DNA of 64,000 bases from Neobacillus niacini (GTDB lineage: Bacteria; Bacillota; Bacilli; Bacillales; Cytobacillaceae), in contig NZ_BAWM01000098.1 of NCBI RefSeq assembly GCF_000759675.1, positions 124,001-188,000 on the forward strand. Reading direction: 5' to 3'. The number at the start of each line of letters is the position of its first letter. Position 1 is the stretch's first letter. A program made the position numbers and the translations under genes. The notes beneath the pieces are model-generated. The model made no database searches, was not told the DNA's origin, and worked only from the letters and a program-made list of their open reading frames with translations. Positions 42,915 to 52,253 of the stretch are shown piece after piece.

Positions 42915-42942
42915 CAAATTCAAACCTCCTCAATCATCTCTT

Positions 42943-45228
42943 CTAACTTTGACATGCTTCACATTCTTCTATCTCAGTTTGTGAAGTGCTTCTTACGTAA
43001 TAGGTTGTTTTTAAGCCTTGCTTCCATGCTTGCATATGAAGATTTAATAACTCTATTGCTTTAATATCATGACGAACATAGAGATTAAAGCTAATCGATT
43101 GGTCAATATGGCGCTGTCGAGCTGCGTTTTGCAAAATACTCCAATTCTGATCCAAAACATGCCTGGTACGTCGATAAAAGTTGTAACTGTTATGGTCCAA
43201 ATCAGGTGCCGTTACTTTAAACTTGAAATTTTTCTTCTCCTCTGCGTATTCGACAGCATATAAAGGATCGATCCCATCTGTTGAACCACCAATCTTTGCG
43301 GTGGAAGAGTTTGGAGCAATTGCCATCATCCAGCCATTTCGAACCCCATACTTCGCAATCTCCCCCATCAATTGGTTCCATCGGTCTGATTTATACCCTT
43401 TTCGTTCAAAGTACTTGCCTGATTGCCATTCTGAACCTTCAAACTTATTATAGGCACCCTTTTCCTTAGCTAATTCCATAGATGAACGAATCGTAAGATA
43501 AGCAATTTCCTCATATAGTAGATCTGCATATTCAACGGCTCTATCAGATTCCCAGTAGATCCCTTCTAATGCTAGAAGGTGATGCCAACCAAAAGTACCT
43601 AATCCGACTGGTCGATATTTCTTATTTGTCACTTCGGCTTGTCCGACTGAAATGGTATTCAGATCAATAACATTGTCTAGCATTCTCATTTGAATAGGAA
43701 TTAATCTTTCTAGTACATTCCCTTTTACAGCTTTCGGCAGATTAATAGATGATAAATTACAGACAACAAAGTCCCCAGGTTTTCGAACAATAACAATATT
43801 TCCTTCTTCATCCTTAAATTCTTTAACAATCGTTGTGGCAGACATATTTTGTGTAATCTCTGTACACAAATTACTGCAAAAAATCGACGCGCGTCCCTTT
43901 CCTCTTACATGTTTGTTTGGATTTTGACGATTTACTTCATCTCGATAAAACATATATGGAGTTCCTGTTTCTAATTGAGAAATCATAATCCTTGCCATAA
44001 TATCCATTGCTCGATATATTTTTCGCGGAAGAAGAGGGTGCTTTACTGCTTCTTCATATTTTTCTGTAAAGAACTTTTCATCACACTCATCATAAAAATC
44101 TTCCAAGCCAAGGGGATTCCCGTCTTGATCATTCCATCCCATTATTTGTTTTACTTGATGAGGACAAAAGGTATGCCATTCTCCAACACTTCTGCCGTTT
44201 TCATCTACTTCTTCTAATTTCTTCATAAACAAGTCAGGTATCGAAATACCAGTAAAGATATCATGAGCCTTTCGCCTTTCATCTCCGTTATTTGTTTTTA
44301 AGTCTAAAAAGCCATTCATAATATCTTTATGAAATACATCTAAATAAACGGCGATCGCTCCTTGCCTTTGGCCCAATTGATCTACACTCACAGCCGTATC
44401 ATTAATAAGACGAATCCAAGGTACCACCCCAGAAGAATTGCCCTTGAACTTCTTGATATCTGAACCTAAGGCACGTACCTTACCTAGATAAACACCTAGC
44501 CCGCCACCGTCTTTACTTAATCTAGCAATATCCCAATTATTCATATAAATTCCATCTAGTGAATCATCTACTGTATCAATAAAACAGGAAGAGAGCTGCC
44601 CAAAACTTTTTCCGGCATTTGATAGAGTTGGGGTAGCAACGGTCATATACAAGTTGCTTAGTGCCCAGTATGCTTCTTTTACATAGTTTAACCTTGTTCC
44701 CTTTTGTTCTTTTCTCATTAATGTCATGGCGATGATCATAAACCGTTCTTGAGGCAATTCGTATAGATTTCCTTCGTAATCTTTTGCCAAATAACGATCT
44801 GCTAGTAAAAACAACCCTATATAATTAAACAAATGGTCCCTTTCAGACGTTATTTCTGCGCCTAATATTTGAATCTCTTCTTTTGTATAATCTTGTAATA
44901 GATCCTCAGAATAGATCCCTATTTTGGTTAATTCCGCAATCAGAGAGTAAAAGTCCCCATATTTTTTTTCCGGTTTGTACCCCCTGCTGCTTGAAGCATT
45001 CCGATAAAGTTCCTGTAGATAGAGATTTGCTGCTAAAAAGGTCCAGTTTGGGTCACTCATTGAAATTTGATTTAATGCATAAAAAAGGGATTGTTCATAT
45101 ATTGAAGAATCTTCAAGATTATTGATCTTTTCAACTAATTCAGTTGTGTCCAGATTATATTTTTCAGAGCCTCTTATCACTGCTGCTAAAACTGTATCTT
45201 TTTCTGAATAAATATTATTTACTACCAT
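42943..45228 (-). CDS. nrdA: Class I ribonucleotide reductase, alpha subunit
   Basis: Reduces ribonucleoside diphosphates to deoxy forms. 761 residues with an N-terminal cone region (about 1-95), the active-site barrel (FGQLSSCFIDTVDDSLDGIY, VCNLSSINLPKAV, GLGTFGWHHLLALEGIYW) and the C-terminal redox pair CEACQS. ATG 45228 follows GAGGA with about nine bases; the frame continues upstream to 45288 through the terminator, which is not coding. It is the first gene after a cobalamin riboswitch and its terminator. B12 would therefore shut this B12-independent enzyme off, which implies a B12-dependent (class II) reductase elsewhere in the genome. Confidence 0.95.
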   Translation of the reverse strand: MVVNNIYSEKDTVLAAVIRGSEKYNLDTTELVEKINNLEDSSIYEQSLFYALNQISMSDPNWTFLAANLYLQELYRNASSSRGYKPEKKYGDFYSLIAELTKIGIYSEDLLQDYTKEEIQILGAEITSERDHLFNYIGLFLLADRYLAKDYEGNLYELPQERFMIIAMTLMRKEQKGTRLNYVKEAYWALSNLYMTVATPTLSNAGKSFGQLSSCFIDTVDDSLDGIYMNNWDIARLSKDGGGLGVYLGKVRALGSDIKKFKGNSSGVVPWIRLINDTAVSVDQLGQRQGAIAVYLDVFHKDIMNGFLDLKTNNGDERRKAHDIFTGISIPDLFMKKLEEVDENGRSVGEWHTFCPHQVKQIMGWNDQDGNPLGLEDFYDECDEKFFTEKYEEAVKHPLLPRKIYRAMDIMARIMISQLETGTPYMFYRDEVNRQNPNKHVRGKGRASIFCSNLCTEITQNMSATTIVKEFKDEEGNIVIVRKPGDFVVCNLSSINLPKAVKGNVLERLIPIQMRMLDNVIDLNTISVGQAEVTNKKYRPVGLGTFGWHHLLALEGIYWESDRAVEYADLLYEEIAYLTIRSSMELAKEKGAYNKFEGSEWQSGKYFERKGYKSDRWNQLMGEIAKYGVRNGWMMAIAPNSSTAKIGGSTDGIDPLYAVEYAEEKKNFKFKVTAPDLDHNSYNFYRRTRHVLDQNWSILQNAARQRHIDQSISFNLYVRHDIKAIELLNLHMQAWKQGLKTTYYVRSTSQTEIEECEACQS

Positions 45229-45286
45229 ACCAATTTCCTCATTTCTTTTCGTAATGAAAGCTATAAGTCTTCGCGAGTGAAACAAC

Positions 45287-45314
45287 AAAAAAACCCATCT
45301 ATGAAGATGGGTTT
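45287..45314 (-). terminator. Terminator of the nrd cobalamin riboswitch
   Basis: Minus strand AAACCCATC, loop TTCATA, GATGGGTTT then TTTT, placed between the riboswitch and nrdA. It is the expected off-switch of the expression platform. Confidence 0.8.
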
Positions 45315-45411
45315 GATAACGTGGAATAATCTATAATACAGCTAACTCACTGTAATAGTAGGAATACCCTCGTTATATCTTCCCAGCTCCCGAAGAAGAT
45401 AATACGTAATA

Positions 45412-45575
45412 AAAATGACAGGTCTCCTGACTTGTGCTTCTTCCCTACTCTAATCCCTTCCCGTCCGAAGACAGTGGATATGATTATTTCGTCAGCACTT
45501 ACAGTTGCGGGTACAGTTCTGGATTTTCACCAGATTCCCTATTAAGTCTATACAGACATCATTTAAATTGGTCAT
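45412..45575 (-). promoter_or_regulatory. Cobalamin riboswitch upstream of nrdA
   Basis: On the minus strand the core reads AATAGGGAATCTGGTG, then CCAGAACTGTACCCGCAACT, GACGGGAAGG and finally CAGGAGACCTGTCA, all hallmarks of the cobalamin aptamer (B12 box GCCACTG variants, the CCCGCAACTGT junction and the closing GAGACCTG). Confidence 0.92.
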
Positions 45576-45668
45576 TATCTATATTTAGTATCTATTTACA
45601 CAAACAACACTAAATATTGTATATGAACAAATATAATATACAAAATTCACTTTGACAATAACAAAATT

Positions 45669-45683
45669 AATTCTCAGAAAATT
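45669..45683 (+). promoter_or_regulatory. CodY box upstream of metE
   Basis: AATTCTCAGAAAATT matches the CodY consensus AATTTTCWGAAAATT at 14 of 15 positions. It lies about 60 bp before the metE riboswitch, where the promoter should be. Confidence 0.6.
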
Positions 45684-45734
45684 ATGTACTTGTGATTTTT
45701 TATATGTTATATTAATTGGCAATTACATATCGTG

Positions 45735-45893
45735 TAAAAATTGGTGCCAAGTTAACGCTTGGCTTAAAAGGGAAGAACGGTGTAATTCCGTCGCTGTCCC
45801 GCAACTGTAATTCGGAGTGAATCACAAATACCACTGTCTTTTGACGGGAAGGTGTGAGGATCATTGATGATAAGCCAGGAGACCTGCCAATTT
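45735..45893 (+). promoter_or_regulatory. Cobalamin riboswitch upstream of metE
   Basis: AAAATTGGTGCCAAG, AAAAGGGAAGAACGGTG, GCTGTCCCGCAACTGTAAT, GACGGGAAGG and the closing CCAGGAGACCTGCCA follow the cobalamin aptamer in order. It faces away from the nrd riboswitch. Confidence 0.95.
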
Positions 45894-46011
45894 CTAGTAC
45901 ACACCAGATACCTACGTGGAAATAGGTGGTGACATTCATTTGTACGACAAACGAGTTATGAGTAGTATTGTTTATGCCTGTTTTTTAAACATACCTTTAA
46001 CTTGATTGTAT

Positions 46012-46044
46012 AGCCATTTCCGTTTCACGGAGATGGCTTTTTTG
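46012..46044 (+). terminator. Terminator of the metE cobalamin riboswitch
   Basis: AGCCAT, TCCGT, loop, ACGGA, ATGGCT then TTTTTT, 38 bp before the metE start. It is the off-switch of the expression platform. Confidence 0.85.
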
Positions 46045-46081
46045 TATTTGGAAATATGTAAATGAAAAGGAGGAATCGAAA

Positions 46082-48376
46082 ATGAAACTAGCTAGTACAG
46101 CCATTGGTTACCCATACATTGGTGGTAATCGAGAGTGGAAACGTTGTGTTGAATCTTTTTGGAAGGGTGAGAAATCAGAGGAAGAGTTCATCTTTGAGTT
46201 GAAGACAATTCGCTTGAATCATTTGAAGCACCAGCAATCATTAGGATTAGACATACTTACGGTGGGAGATTTTACTTTTTATGACCGTATGCTGGACCTT
46301 GCGACAATGTTCGGTTTAATTCCCGCCCGTTATAAGTGGGCAGGTGAAAAGGTAGATCTAACAACTTATTACGCAATGGCACGTGGGGCAAACGATGTTG
46401 TGGCTTCTGAGATGACAAAATGGTTTAATACCAACTATCACTACATCGTACCTGAGTATGAAGGAAAATCACTACAATTAACCCAAAACTACATTTTAGA
46501 CTATTTTTTAGAGGCGAAAGAAGAATTAGGTCTAATTACAAAGCCTACCATTATTGGTCCATATACTTTTGTGCAATTATCTAAAGGCTACGATTCCATA
46601 TCCAAAGCATCCTTTATTTTAAGACTCTTACCTCTATATGCTCAAGTACTTCAACAACTTGTAGATGCAGGGGCACAGTGGATTCAAGTGGAGGAACCAG
46701 CATTAGTCCTTTCACTAACAACAGAAGATATAAAACTAGTACAACAAGTTTACAAACAATTAGCAGAAGAAGTACCAGCAGCTAAACTGATGTTACAAAC
46801 ATATTTTGAAGAACTATCAGCATATGAAGAGCTCATTCAATTACCTGTTGCAGGGATTGGACTTGATTTTATTCATGGTGCAGATGAGAATATGGCTTCA
46901 CTCCGTAAATATGGTTTCCCACAAGATAAAGTATTAGGGATTGGTATCATCAATGGGCGTGATATTTGGCGGGCAAATTTGGCTGAAAAAGCAATGATGA
47001 CAAAAGCTATTTTATCCTTAAGCGGTGTAAATGAAGCCTGGGTTCAATCTTCTTGCAGTTTACAGCATGTACCTGTAACAACTAAATCTGAGAAGACGCT
47101 GGATGCTACAATACTAAATGCATTATCCTTTGCCGATGAGAAAATCGTTGAGTTAACACATATAACATCCTTTGTTTCAGACGAGAACTGGTCAGGAAGT
47201 AAAAGTGTGTCACAAAGTATGGTAGCAATTCAGGCAATAGAGCAGCATGAGGCGAGGAAAAATACACGTGTGAAGGAGCTTTTATTACAAGTCAAGCCAG
47301 AGCATTTTACACGTCCAATGCCTTTTAATGAACGTCAATCTTTACAGCAAGCTGCGTTACATTTACCGGATTTCCCAACAACAACGATTGGCAGCTTCCC
47401 TCAATCTGAGCAAGTAAAACGAACACGTACCGCATGGCGTAAAAAAGAAATTACGGACACTAAATATGCTGAGTTTTTAAAAAATGAAACTGCTCGCTGG
47501 ATTCAAATCCAGGAAGAAATTGGCCTTGATGTTTTCGTACATGGTGAATTTGAGCGAACAGATATGGTCGAGTTCTTTGGTGAAAAGCTGAAAGGTTTTG
47601 CTTTTACGGAAAAAGCCTGGGTGGTATCATATGGGTCACGCTGTGTTAAACCTCCCATTATTTATGGTGACGTCGAGTGGACATCCCCAATGACAGTGAA
47701 GGAAGTAGTAGAGGCACAGCGATTAACGTCTAAGTATGTTAAAGGGATGTTAACAGGTCCAGTCACCATCTTAAATTGGTCTTTTGTCCGTGATGATCTT
47801 TCTCGTGAACATGTTGCCAACCAAATTGCCTTAGCCCTCAAGGAAGAGATTCAAGCACTAGAAAATGCAGGCATCTCAATTATTCAAGTGGATGAACCTG
47901 CACTACGTGAAGGCTTGCCACTTAGGAAAGAAGACTGGAATGAATATTTAACATGGGCAGTAAATGCATTCAAGCTGGCTACTTCAAGTGTCAGAAATGA
48001 AACACAAATTCATACACATATGTGCTATTGCGAGTTTAATAACTTTATAGAGCCGATTCGTGCCCTTGACGCAGATGTAATTTCAATAGAAACGTCTAGA
48101 AGTCACGGGGAATTGATTCAATCACTAAAACAAAATCCATATGAACTTGGTATAGGTTTAGGTGTGTATGATATACATAGCCCACGAGTCCCAAGTGTAG
48201 AAGAAATCGACACCATATTAAAAGATAGCTTAGACATTCTTTCAAAGGAACAGTTCTGGGTGAATCCAGATTGTGGGTTAAAAACACGTCATGAAGATGA
48301 AACCATTGCATCATTAAAAAATATGGTGAAAGCTGCACGAAAACTCCGCCAACAGCAACAACAAACTATTTCCTAA
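46082..48376 (+). CDS. metE: Cobalamin-independent methionine synthase
   Basis: Transfers a methyl group from methyltetrahydrofolate polyglutamate to homocysteine using zinc. The 764-residue product has both MetE barrels: the N-terminal half begins STAIGYPYIGGNREWKR and the C-terminal half has TTIGSFPQSEQVKRTRTAWR. Zinc ligands are visible in IHTHMCYCEFN (His, Cys) and in NPDCGLKTR (Cys). AGGAGG precedes ATG. The cobalamin riboswitch upstream lowers expression when B12 allows MetH to work, and a CodY box may add amino-acid control. Confidence 0.97.
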   Translation: MKLASTAIGYPYIGGNREWKRCVESFWKGEKSEEEFIFELKTIRLNHLKHQQSLGLDILTVGDFTFYDRMLDLATMFGLIPARYKWAGEKVDLTTYYAMARGANDVVASEMTKWFNTNYHYIVPEYEGKSLQLTQNYILDYFLEAKEELGLITKPTIIGPYTFVQLSKGYDSISKASFILRLLPLYAQVLQQLVDAGAQWIQVEEPALVLSLTTEDIKLVQQVYKQLAEEVPAAKLMLQTYFEELSAYEELIQLPVAGIGLDFIHGADENMASLRKYGFPQDKVLGIGIINGRDIWRANLAEKAMMTKAILSLSGVNEAWVQSSCSLQHVPVTTKSEKTLDATILNALSFADEKIVELTHITSFVSDENWSGSKSVSQSMVAIQAIEQHEARKNTRVKELLLQVKPEHFTRPMPFNERQSLQQAALHLPDFPTTTIGSFPQSEQVKRTRTAWRKKEITDTKYAEFLKNETARWIQIQEEIGLDVFVHGEFERTDMVEFFGEKLKGFAFTEKAWVVSYGSRCVKPPIIYGDVEWTSPMTVKEVVEAQRLTSKYVKGMLTGPVTILNWSFVRDDLSREHVANQIALALKEEIQALENAGISIIQVDEPALREGLPLRKEDWNEYLTWAVNAFKLATSSVRNETQIHTHMCYCEFNNFIEPIRALDADVISIETSRSHGELIQSLKQNPYELGIGLGVYDIHSPRVPSVEEIDTILKDSLDILSKEQFWVNPDCGLKTRHEDETIASLKNMVKAARKLRQQQQQTIS

Positions 48377-48396
48377 AAATTCTTTCAGATAAAAAA

Positions 48397-48426
48397 CAGG
48401 CTCTAGGGATCATTCCTAAGAGCCTG
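48397..48426. terminator. Terminator between metE and the permease gene
   Basis: Arms CAGGCTCT / AGAGCCTG with an imperfect inner stem and a T run on the minus strand; serves both convergent genes. Confidence 0.8.
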
Positions 48427-48463
48427 AAATCTTCTCCATCTTCAACAAAAAAACCGTTTTCGA

Positions 48464-49951
48464 TTAATTATATTTTTTGTCAAAGTCAAACTCAACTTCC
48501 TCAAGTTTAACCACTTTCGTTTTCTTAATCAGTTTATATCCAAAATATAAACAAAGGAAAAACGGAATACCTAAGTAAGCTGCTACAACACCGCCCCAAT
48601 CAATCTGGTCGGCAAGAAAGGCTTGGAAATTTTGAGCTAATATTACGATAATTCCACAAGCAATAGCGAAAATTGGCCCAATCGGAAACCATTTTGCCTT
48701 ATACGGTAACTTGTCCAATGAATGCCCTTGAGCGATAAGGGCTTTTCGGAACCGATAATGACTGATGGAAATACCGAGCCAGAAGATAAATCCAGTTATA
48801 CTGATCGCGTTCATTAACCAAATATAGACCATACCATCACCAAAAAAGGAAGCCAAAAAGGCAAGCGCACCTATAGCACAGGTTAGAATCATCCCTGCAA
48901 CCGGAACTCCACGATTGTTAAGTTTTCCAAAAATCAGTGGTGCTTGTCCCGACTTCGCCATCGAATACAACATCCGGGTTGAAGCATATAAACTAGAATT
49001 ACCAGCTGATAATACTGCAGTTAAAATAACAGCATTCATCAGTGAAGCTGCAAAGGCAATCCCAGCCTTTTCAAAAATAAGGGTAAATGGACTTACCATC
49101 ACATTATCATTTTGTAAATTCGGATTGGTATAAGGAATAAGAAGCCCGATCACTGCAATCGCCAAAATATAAAAAATTAGGATTCTCCAAAAAACACTTT
49201 TAATCGCCTTTGGTACATTTTTGGCTGGATCCTCACTTTCTCCTGCAGTAACCCCCACAATTTCCGTACCTTGGAAAGAAAAACCTGCTGCAATAAAAAT
49301 AACAAAAACACTTAAAATACCACCTGAAAAAGGAGCTTTATCCACTGTAAAGTTTTTAAACCCTATTGCTTCTCCTCCCATAATGCCGAAAATCATCAGT
49401 AAGCCAACAATAATAAATATAATGATCGCTGAAACTTTAATTAAGGATAGCCAATATTCCCCTTCCCCATAACCTTTAACAGATAAATAGTTTAATAGAA
49501 AAATAAGCGCTAAAAATGATGCACTCCATACCCAAGAAGGACTATCCGGAAACCAGAATTTCATGATCATGGTTGAGGCGGCTAACTCTGCTGCAATTGT
49601 CATCGACCAGCTAAACCAGTAGGTCCAACCAATCGCAAAACCAAATGCTGGATCCACAAATTTTGTTCCATATGTACTAAATGAACCGCTTACTGGCATA
49701 AAAGCAGCCATTTCTCCTAAACTAGTCATGATAAAAAAGACCATTGCTCCAACTATTGCATATGCAAGCAAAGCTCCCCCAGGGCCGGCTGTACTGATAG
49801 CTGCCCCGCTGCTGAGGAACAGTCCAGTACCAATCGCACCTCCGATTGAAATCATCGTTAAATGCCGGGATTTTAACTCGCGTTTTAATGTCTGTTCATT
49901 TTGTTGATCTACAGATTGCTGGAATATTTTCATTTCACGTTCTGGTAACAT
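48464..49951 (-). CDS. Amino acid permease (APC family)
   Basis: 495 residues, 12 hydrophobic helices. The first helix carries the substrate-site motif SIGGAIGTGLFLSSGAAIST and the next FIMTSLGEMAAFMPVSGSFS, as in the AAT/lysine/GABA permease group. The soluble N-terminus (KRELKSRHLTM) is typical. AAAGGA precedes ATG. It is monocistronic under a c-di-AMP riboswitch, so high c-di-AMP should stop uptake; this fits the link between that nucleotide and osmolyte or amino-acid transport. The substrate is not certain. Confidence 0.92.
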   Translation of the reverse strand: MLPEREMKIFQQSVDQQNEQTLKRELKSRHLTMISIGGAIGTGLFLSSGAAISTAGPGGALLAYAIVGAMVFFIMTSLGEMAAFMPVSGSFSTYGTKFVDPAFGFAIGWTYWFSWSMTIAAELAASTMIMKFWFPDSPSWVWSASFLALIFLLNYLSVKGYGEGEYWLSLIKVSAIIIFIIVGLLMIFGIMGGEAIGFKNFTVDKAPFSGGILSVFVIFIAAGFSFQGTEIVGVTAGESEDPAKNVPKAIKSVFWRILIFYILAIAVIGLLIPYTNPNLQNDNVMVSPFTLIFEKAGIAFAASLMNAVILTAVLSAGNSSLYASTRMLYSMAKSGQAPLIFGKLNNRGVPVAGMILTCAIGALAFLASFFGDGMVYIWLMNAISITGFIFWLGISISHYRFRKALIAQGHSLDKLPYKAKWFPIGPIFAIACGIIVILAQNFQAFLADQIDWGGVVAAYLGIPFFLCLYFGYKLIKKTKVVKLEEVEFDFDKKYN

Positions 49952-50060
49952 TTACTTCAGTCCTTTCATTTTTTAATAGAAAACGGTTACAAACAGATGA
50001 ATGCTTTTACTTATTGAAAATTAATAATCCCCCTTAGTAGTAGAAAATCTATTAAAGAAA

Positions 50061-50108
50061 CAAAAAAAGTGTCAACAAGTCATGGGAAATAGACTTGTTG
50101 ACACTTAA
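50061..50108 (-). terminator. Terminator of the c-di-AMP riboswitch
   Basis: Minus strand AAGTGTCAACAAGTC, 10-nt loop, GACTTGTTGACACTT then TTTTT. A near-perfect 15-bp stem. Confidence 0.9.
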
Positions 50109-50140
50109 TAATCGTGTCACAAGTTCCACCTTCCTTCTCA

Positions 50141-50265
50141 TAAACGCTTACGAGGTTAGCTGCCGGATTCGGGCCTCCTGAGTAGCCCTACCTTAAAAAG
50201 GATTCACCCCTTGGATTCAATAAATCCATATGGTTCCCCCGTGCCTTAACGGATTCAGCGATTTA
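50141..50265 (-). promoter_or_regulatory. c-di-AMP (ydaO/yuaA-type) riboswitch
   Basis: On the minus strand: CACGGGGGAACCATATGG, AAGGGGTGAATCC, AGGTAGGGCTACTCAGG, CCCGAATCCGGCAGCTAACC and TCGTAAGCG. These are the conserved blocks of the ydaO aptamer. It precedes an amino-acid permease gene, a known target class. Confidence 0.92.
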
Positions 50266-50399
50266 GAAATTTGAAACTATTTTTAATATTATAATAGTTA
50301 CTATTTTAAGAAAAGTAAAATATTTTTTTGCAAAAATATAAAAATAACCTAAACTTCCCAAAAAGACTGTCAATACTTCTAAAGATTGGTAAAATCGGT

Positions 50400-50558
50400 C
50401 TAATATTGTGATTCAACTACATCAAAATCATTATAGTAAATCACTTCACTGAGAAATTTACACCCTTTTATACTCTTGTAAGTGGCTCTTGCTTCCTCTT
50501 GATTATCGAACTCAAACATTTGAATATTCTTTTCTGTATGCACCGTAATGATCCACAT
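50400..50558 (-). CDS. Small conserved Bacillus-type protein (52 aa)
   Basis: MWIITVHTEKNIQMFEFDNQ is followed by EEARATYKSIKGCKFLSEVI. ATG at 50558 has GAGGG eight bases upstream; a longer frame to 50624 lacks a site. It looks like a small alpha/beta protein seen in many Bacillaceae, with unknown role. Monocistronic. Confidence 0.7.
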   Translation of the reverse strand: MWIITVHTEKNIQMFEFDNQEEARATYKSIKGCKFLSEVIYYNDFDVVESQY

Positions 50559-50624
50559 AAAACATCCCTCACTTAAATTTTTTGAAGTTAAAACTGAACC
50601 TTCTGAATATTTCAGATAAATCAA

Positions 50625-50958
50625 ATCAGTTTTTTTATTTACTGATTTTCACCATTAGCAACATAAAATTGTTTTATATCTTGTTCTTCTTTAATGCAAT
50701 AAGTGTGCCAACCTGATTCCCATAAGAAATATACATTTAACTATTCTTTTACGAGGAATTACTGCAAAGTTTTTTTGCTATATGCCAAAATACTTTGCAT
50801 AATAATGTTTAAAATGGTTGTTCCCGCAATTTTTTTTTGCTACCGTTACAGTTGCATATTTTAGATATTTTTATATGACTTTTTGTTATTAACATTGTGT
50901 AAATTAGTATATTTGGGCCACAAAGTTCACCTTTGTAAAAGAATTGGAGGTAAAATTA
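50625..50958. other. Intergenic, AT-rich
   Basis: About 330 bp with poly-T stretches and no gene or clear RNA element; presumably the promoter region for the short frame at 50959. Confidence 0.45.
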
Positions 50959-51105
50959 ATGGGAATTGTTACTGAAGCAAAATTTCATGTATTTAAAGAA
51001 AAAATATTTTCTCTAGGGAAGACAAAAAGTACCTCAATTAAGAGAGGTACTTATTTGCAGTTTTACCTATTTCGTTGCTGGAGGGGATTTAATTTCAACC
51101 AATAG
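50959..51105 (+). CDS. Possible short ORF (48 aa) with internal terminator
   Basis: ATG after TTGGAGG with good spacing; the product starts MGIVTEAKFHVFKEKIFSLG. An intrinsic terminator (51026-51056) lies inside the frame after about 22 codons, so the downstream part is unlikely to be made. It could be a truncated gene or a leader peptide. Low certainty. Confidence 0.3.
   Translation: MGIVTEAKFHVFKEKIFSLGKTKSTSIKRGTYLQFYLFRCWRGFNFNQ
51026..51056 (+). terminator. Terminator within the short ORF
   Basis: Arms AAGTACCTC / GAGGTACTT with an 8-nt loop. Confidence 0.6.
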
Positions 51106-51180
51106 TATCATGTTAATAATTGGGTGACAATATTTTTAAAAATAAAACATTAATTTCAACAAAGCAACATCCTCTTTAAT

Positions 51181-52206
51181 TTATCCCCCAATATAGTGCA
51201 TCTCTATTTTCTGGTGCTTAGGAATGTTAGTTGCGTAAAATCTTTCATCAGAGTATCGATCAAATCGACTTCCCCAAACTTCCTGAATGAATAACCTTAA
51301 TTCTTCATCCCTTGTTCCTGATCGGATCAGCCCTTGTAAGTCCGTCCCATTCGTTGCGAATAGACAGGTGTATAAATGACCATTTGCAGAAAGACGTGCC
51401 CTTGTACAAGAAGAACAGAAGGATTCTGTTACGGAAGAAATAATTCCAATCTCTTTGTTTGTACCTCGATAGTAAAAACGGCTTGCTACCTCACCGAAGT
51501 ACTTGGGCGGCACCGGTTCTATGGGCATTTCATCATTTAATAAGTCGATAATTTCTCGTTTAGAAACAACGTGCCTTAAATCCCAGCCATTGCTATTGCC
51601 TACATCCATGAATTCTATAAAGCGTAATACATGCCCGGTATTTCGGAAGTATCTAGCCATTGGAAGAATATCCTGATCATTTACTCCTTTTTGGACCACC
51701 ATATTCACCTTAATTTCCATTCCAATATTGGCAGCCGCCTCAATTCCTTCCAATACCGTACCTACATCGCAACGACCGCCATTCATTCGGCGGAATGTTT
51801 CATTATCAAGACTGTCTAAACTAACATTAATACGTTTAAGACCTGCCTCCTTTAAATCCTTTGCGAAATGTGAAAGGAGAGAACCATTGGTTGTTAAAGC
51901 TATATCTGAAATCCCATCAATTTCATTTAATACCCTAATTAATTTTGGTAAGTCCTTTCGTAATAATGGCTCCCCGCCAGAAAGACGTATTTTCTCAATC
52001 CCGAGTGAAGCAAAAATGCGAGCGAGACGAGTGATTTCATCAAAACTAAGCAGCTTTTCATTCGGCATAAATTGAAAGTTTTTATCAAAAATTTCTTCTG
52101 GCATACAGTAGCGGCACCGGAAATTACATCGATCTGTAACAGAGATACGTAAATCACGGAGAGGACGATTTATTGAATCTAATGATTTGGAATTGTTAAC
52201 TGTCAT
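51181..52206 (-). CDS. moaA: GTP 3',8-cyclase MoaA (molybdenum cofactor)
   Basis: Radical-SAM enzyme that makes the first pterin intermediate of molybdenum cofactor. The 341-residue product has the N-terminal cluster motif CNFRCRYC, the GGEPLLRKDL segment, a C-terminal second cluster motif FCSSCTRARLSANGHLYTCL and the essential GG at the end (YIGG). GAGGA precedes ATG. It is followed on the same strand by nothing but sits 47 bp after the MoeA-like gene, so the two form an operon. This supplies the cofactor for the molybdenum hydroxylase at the window end. Confidence 0.95.
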   Translation of the reverse strand: MTVNNSKSLDSINRPLRDLRISVTDRCNFRCRYCMPEEIFDKNFQFMPNEKLLSFDEITRLARIFASLGIEKIRLSGGEPLLRKDLPKLIRVLNEIDGISDIALTTNGSLLSHFAKDLKEAGLKRINVSLDSLDNETFRRMNGGRCDVGTVLEGIEAAANIGMEIKVNMVVQKGVNDQDILPMARYFRNTGHVLRFIEFMDVGNSNGWDLRHVVSKREIIDLLNDEMPIEPVPPKYFGEVASRFYYRGTNKEIGIISSVTESFCSSCTRARLSANGHLYTCLFATNGTDLQGLIRSGTRDEELRLFIQEVWGSRFDRYSDERFYATNIPKHQKIEMHYIGG

Positions 52207-52253
52207 TGTTTTTCCTCACTCTCTGTTATCTTAAAAAGTCAATTTTATTACTT

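Noticed and set aside
49976..49989. cre-like sequence before the amino-acid permease
   Set aside because: Two mismatches and located after the riboswitch terminator, so a CcpA role is doubtful.
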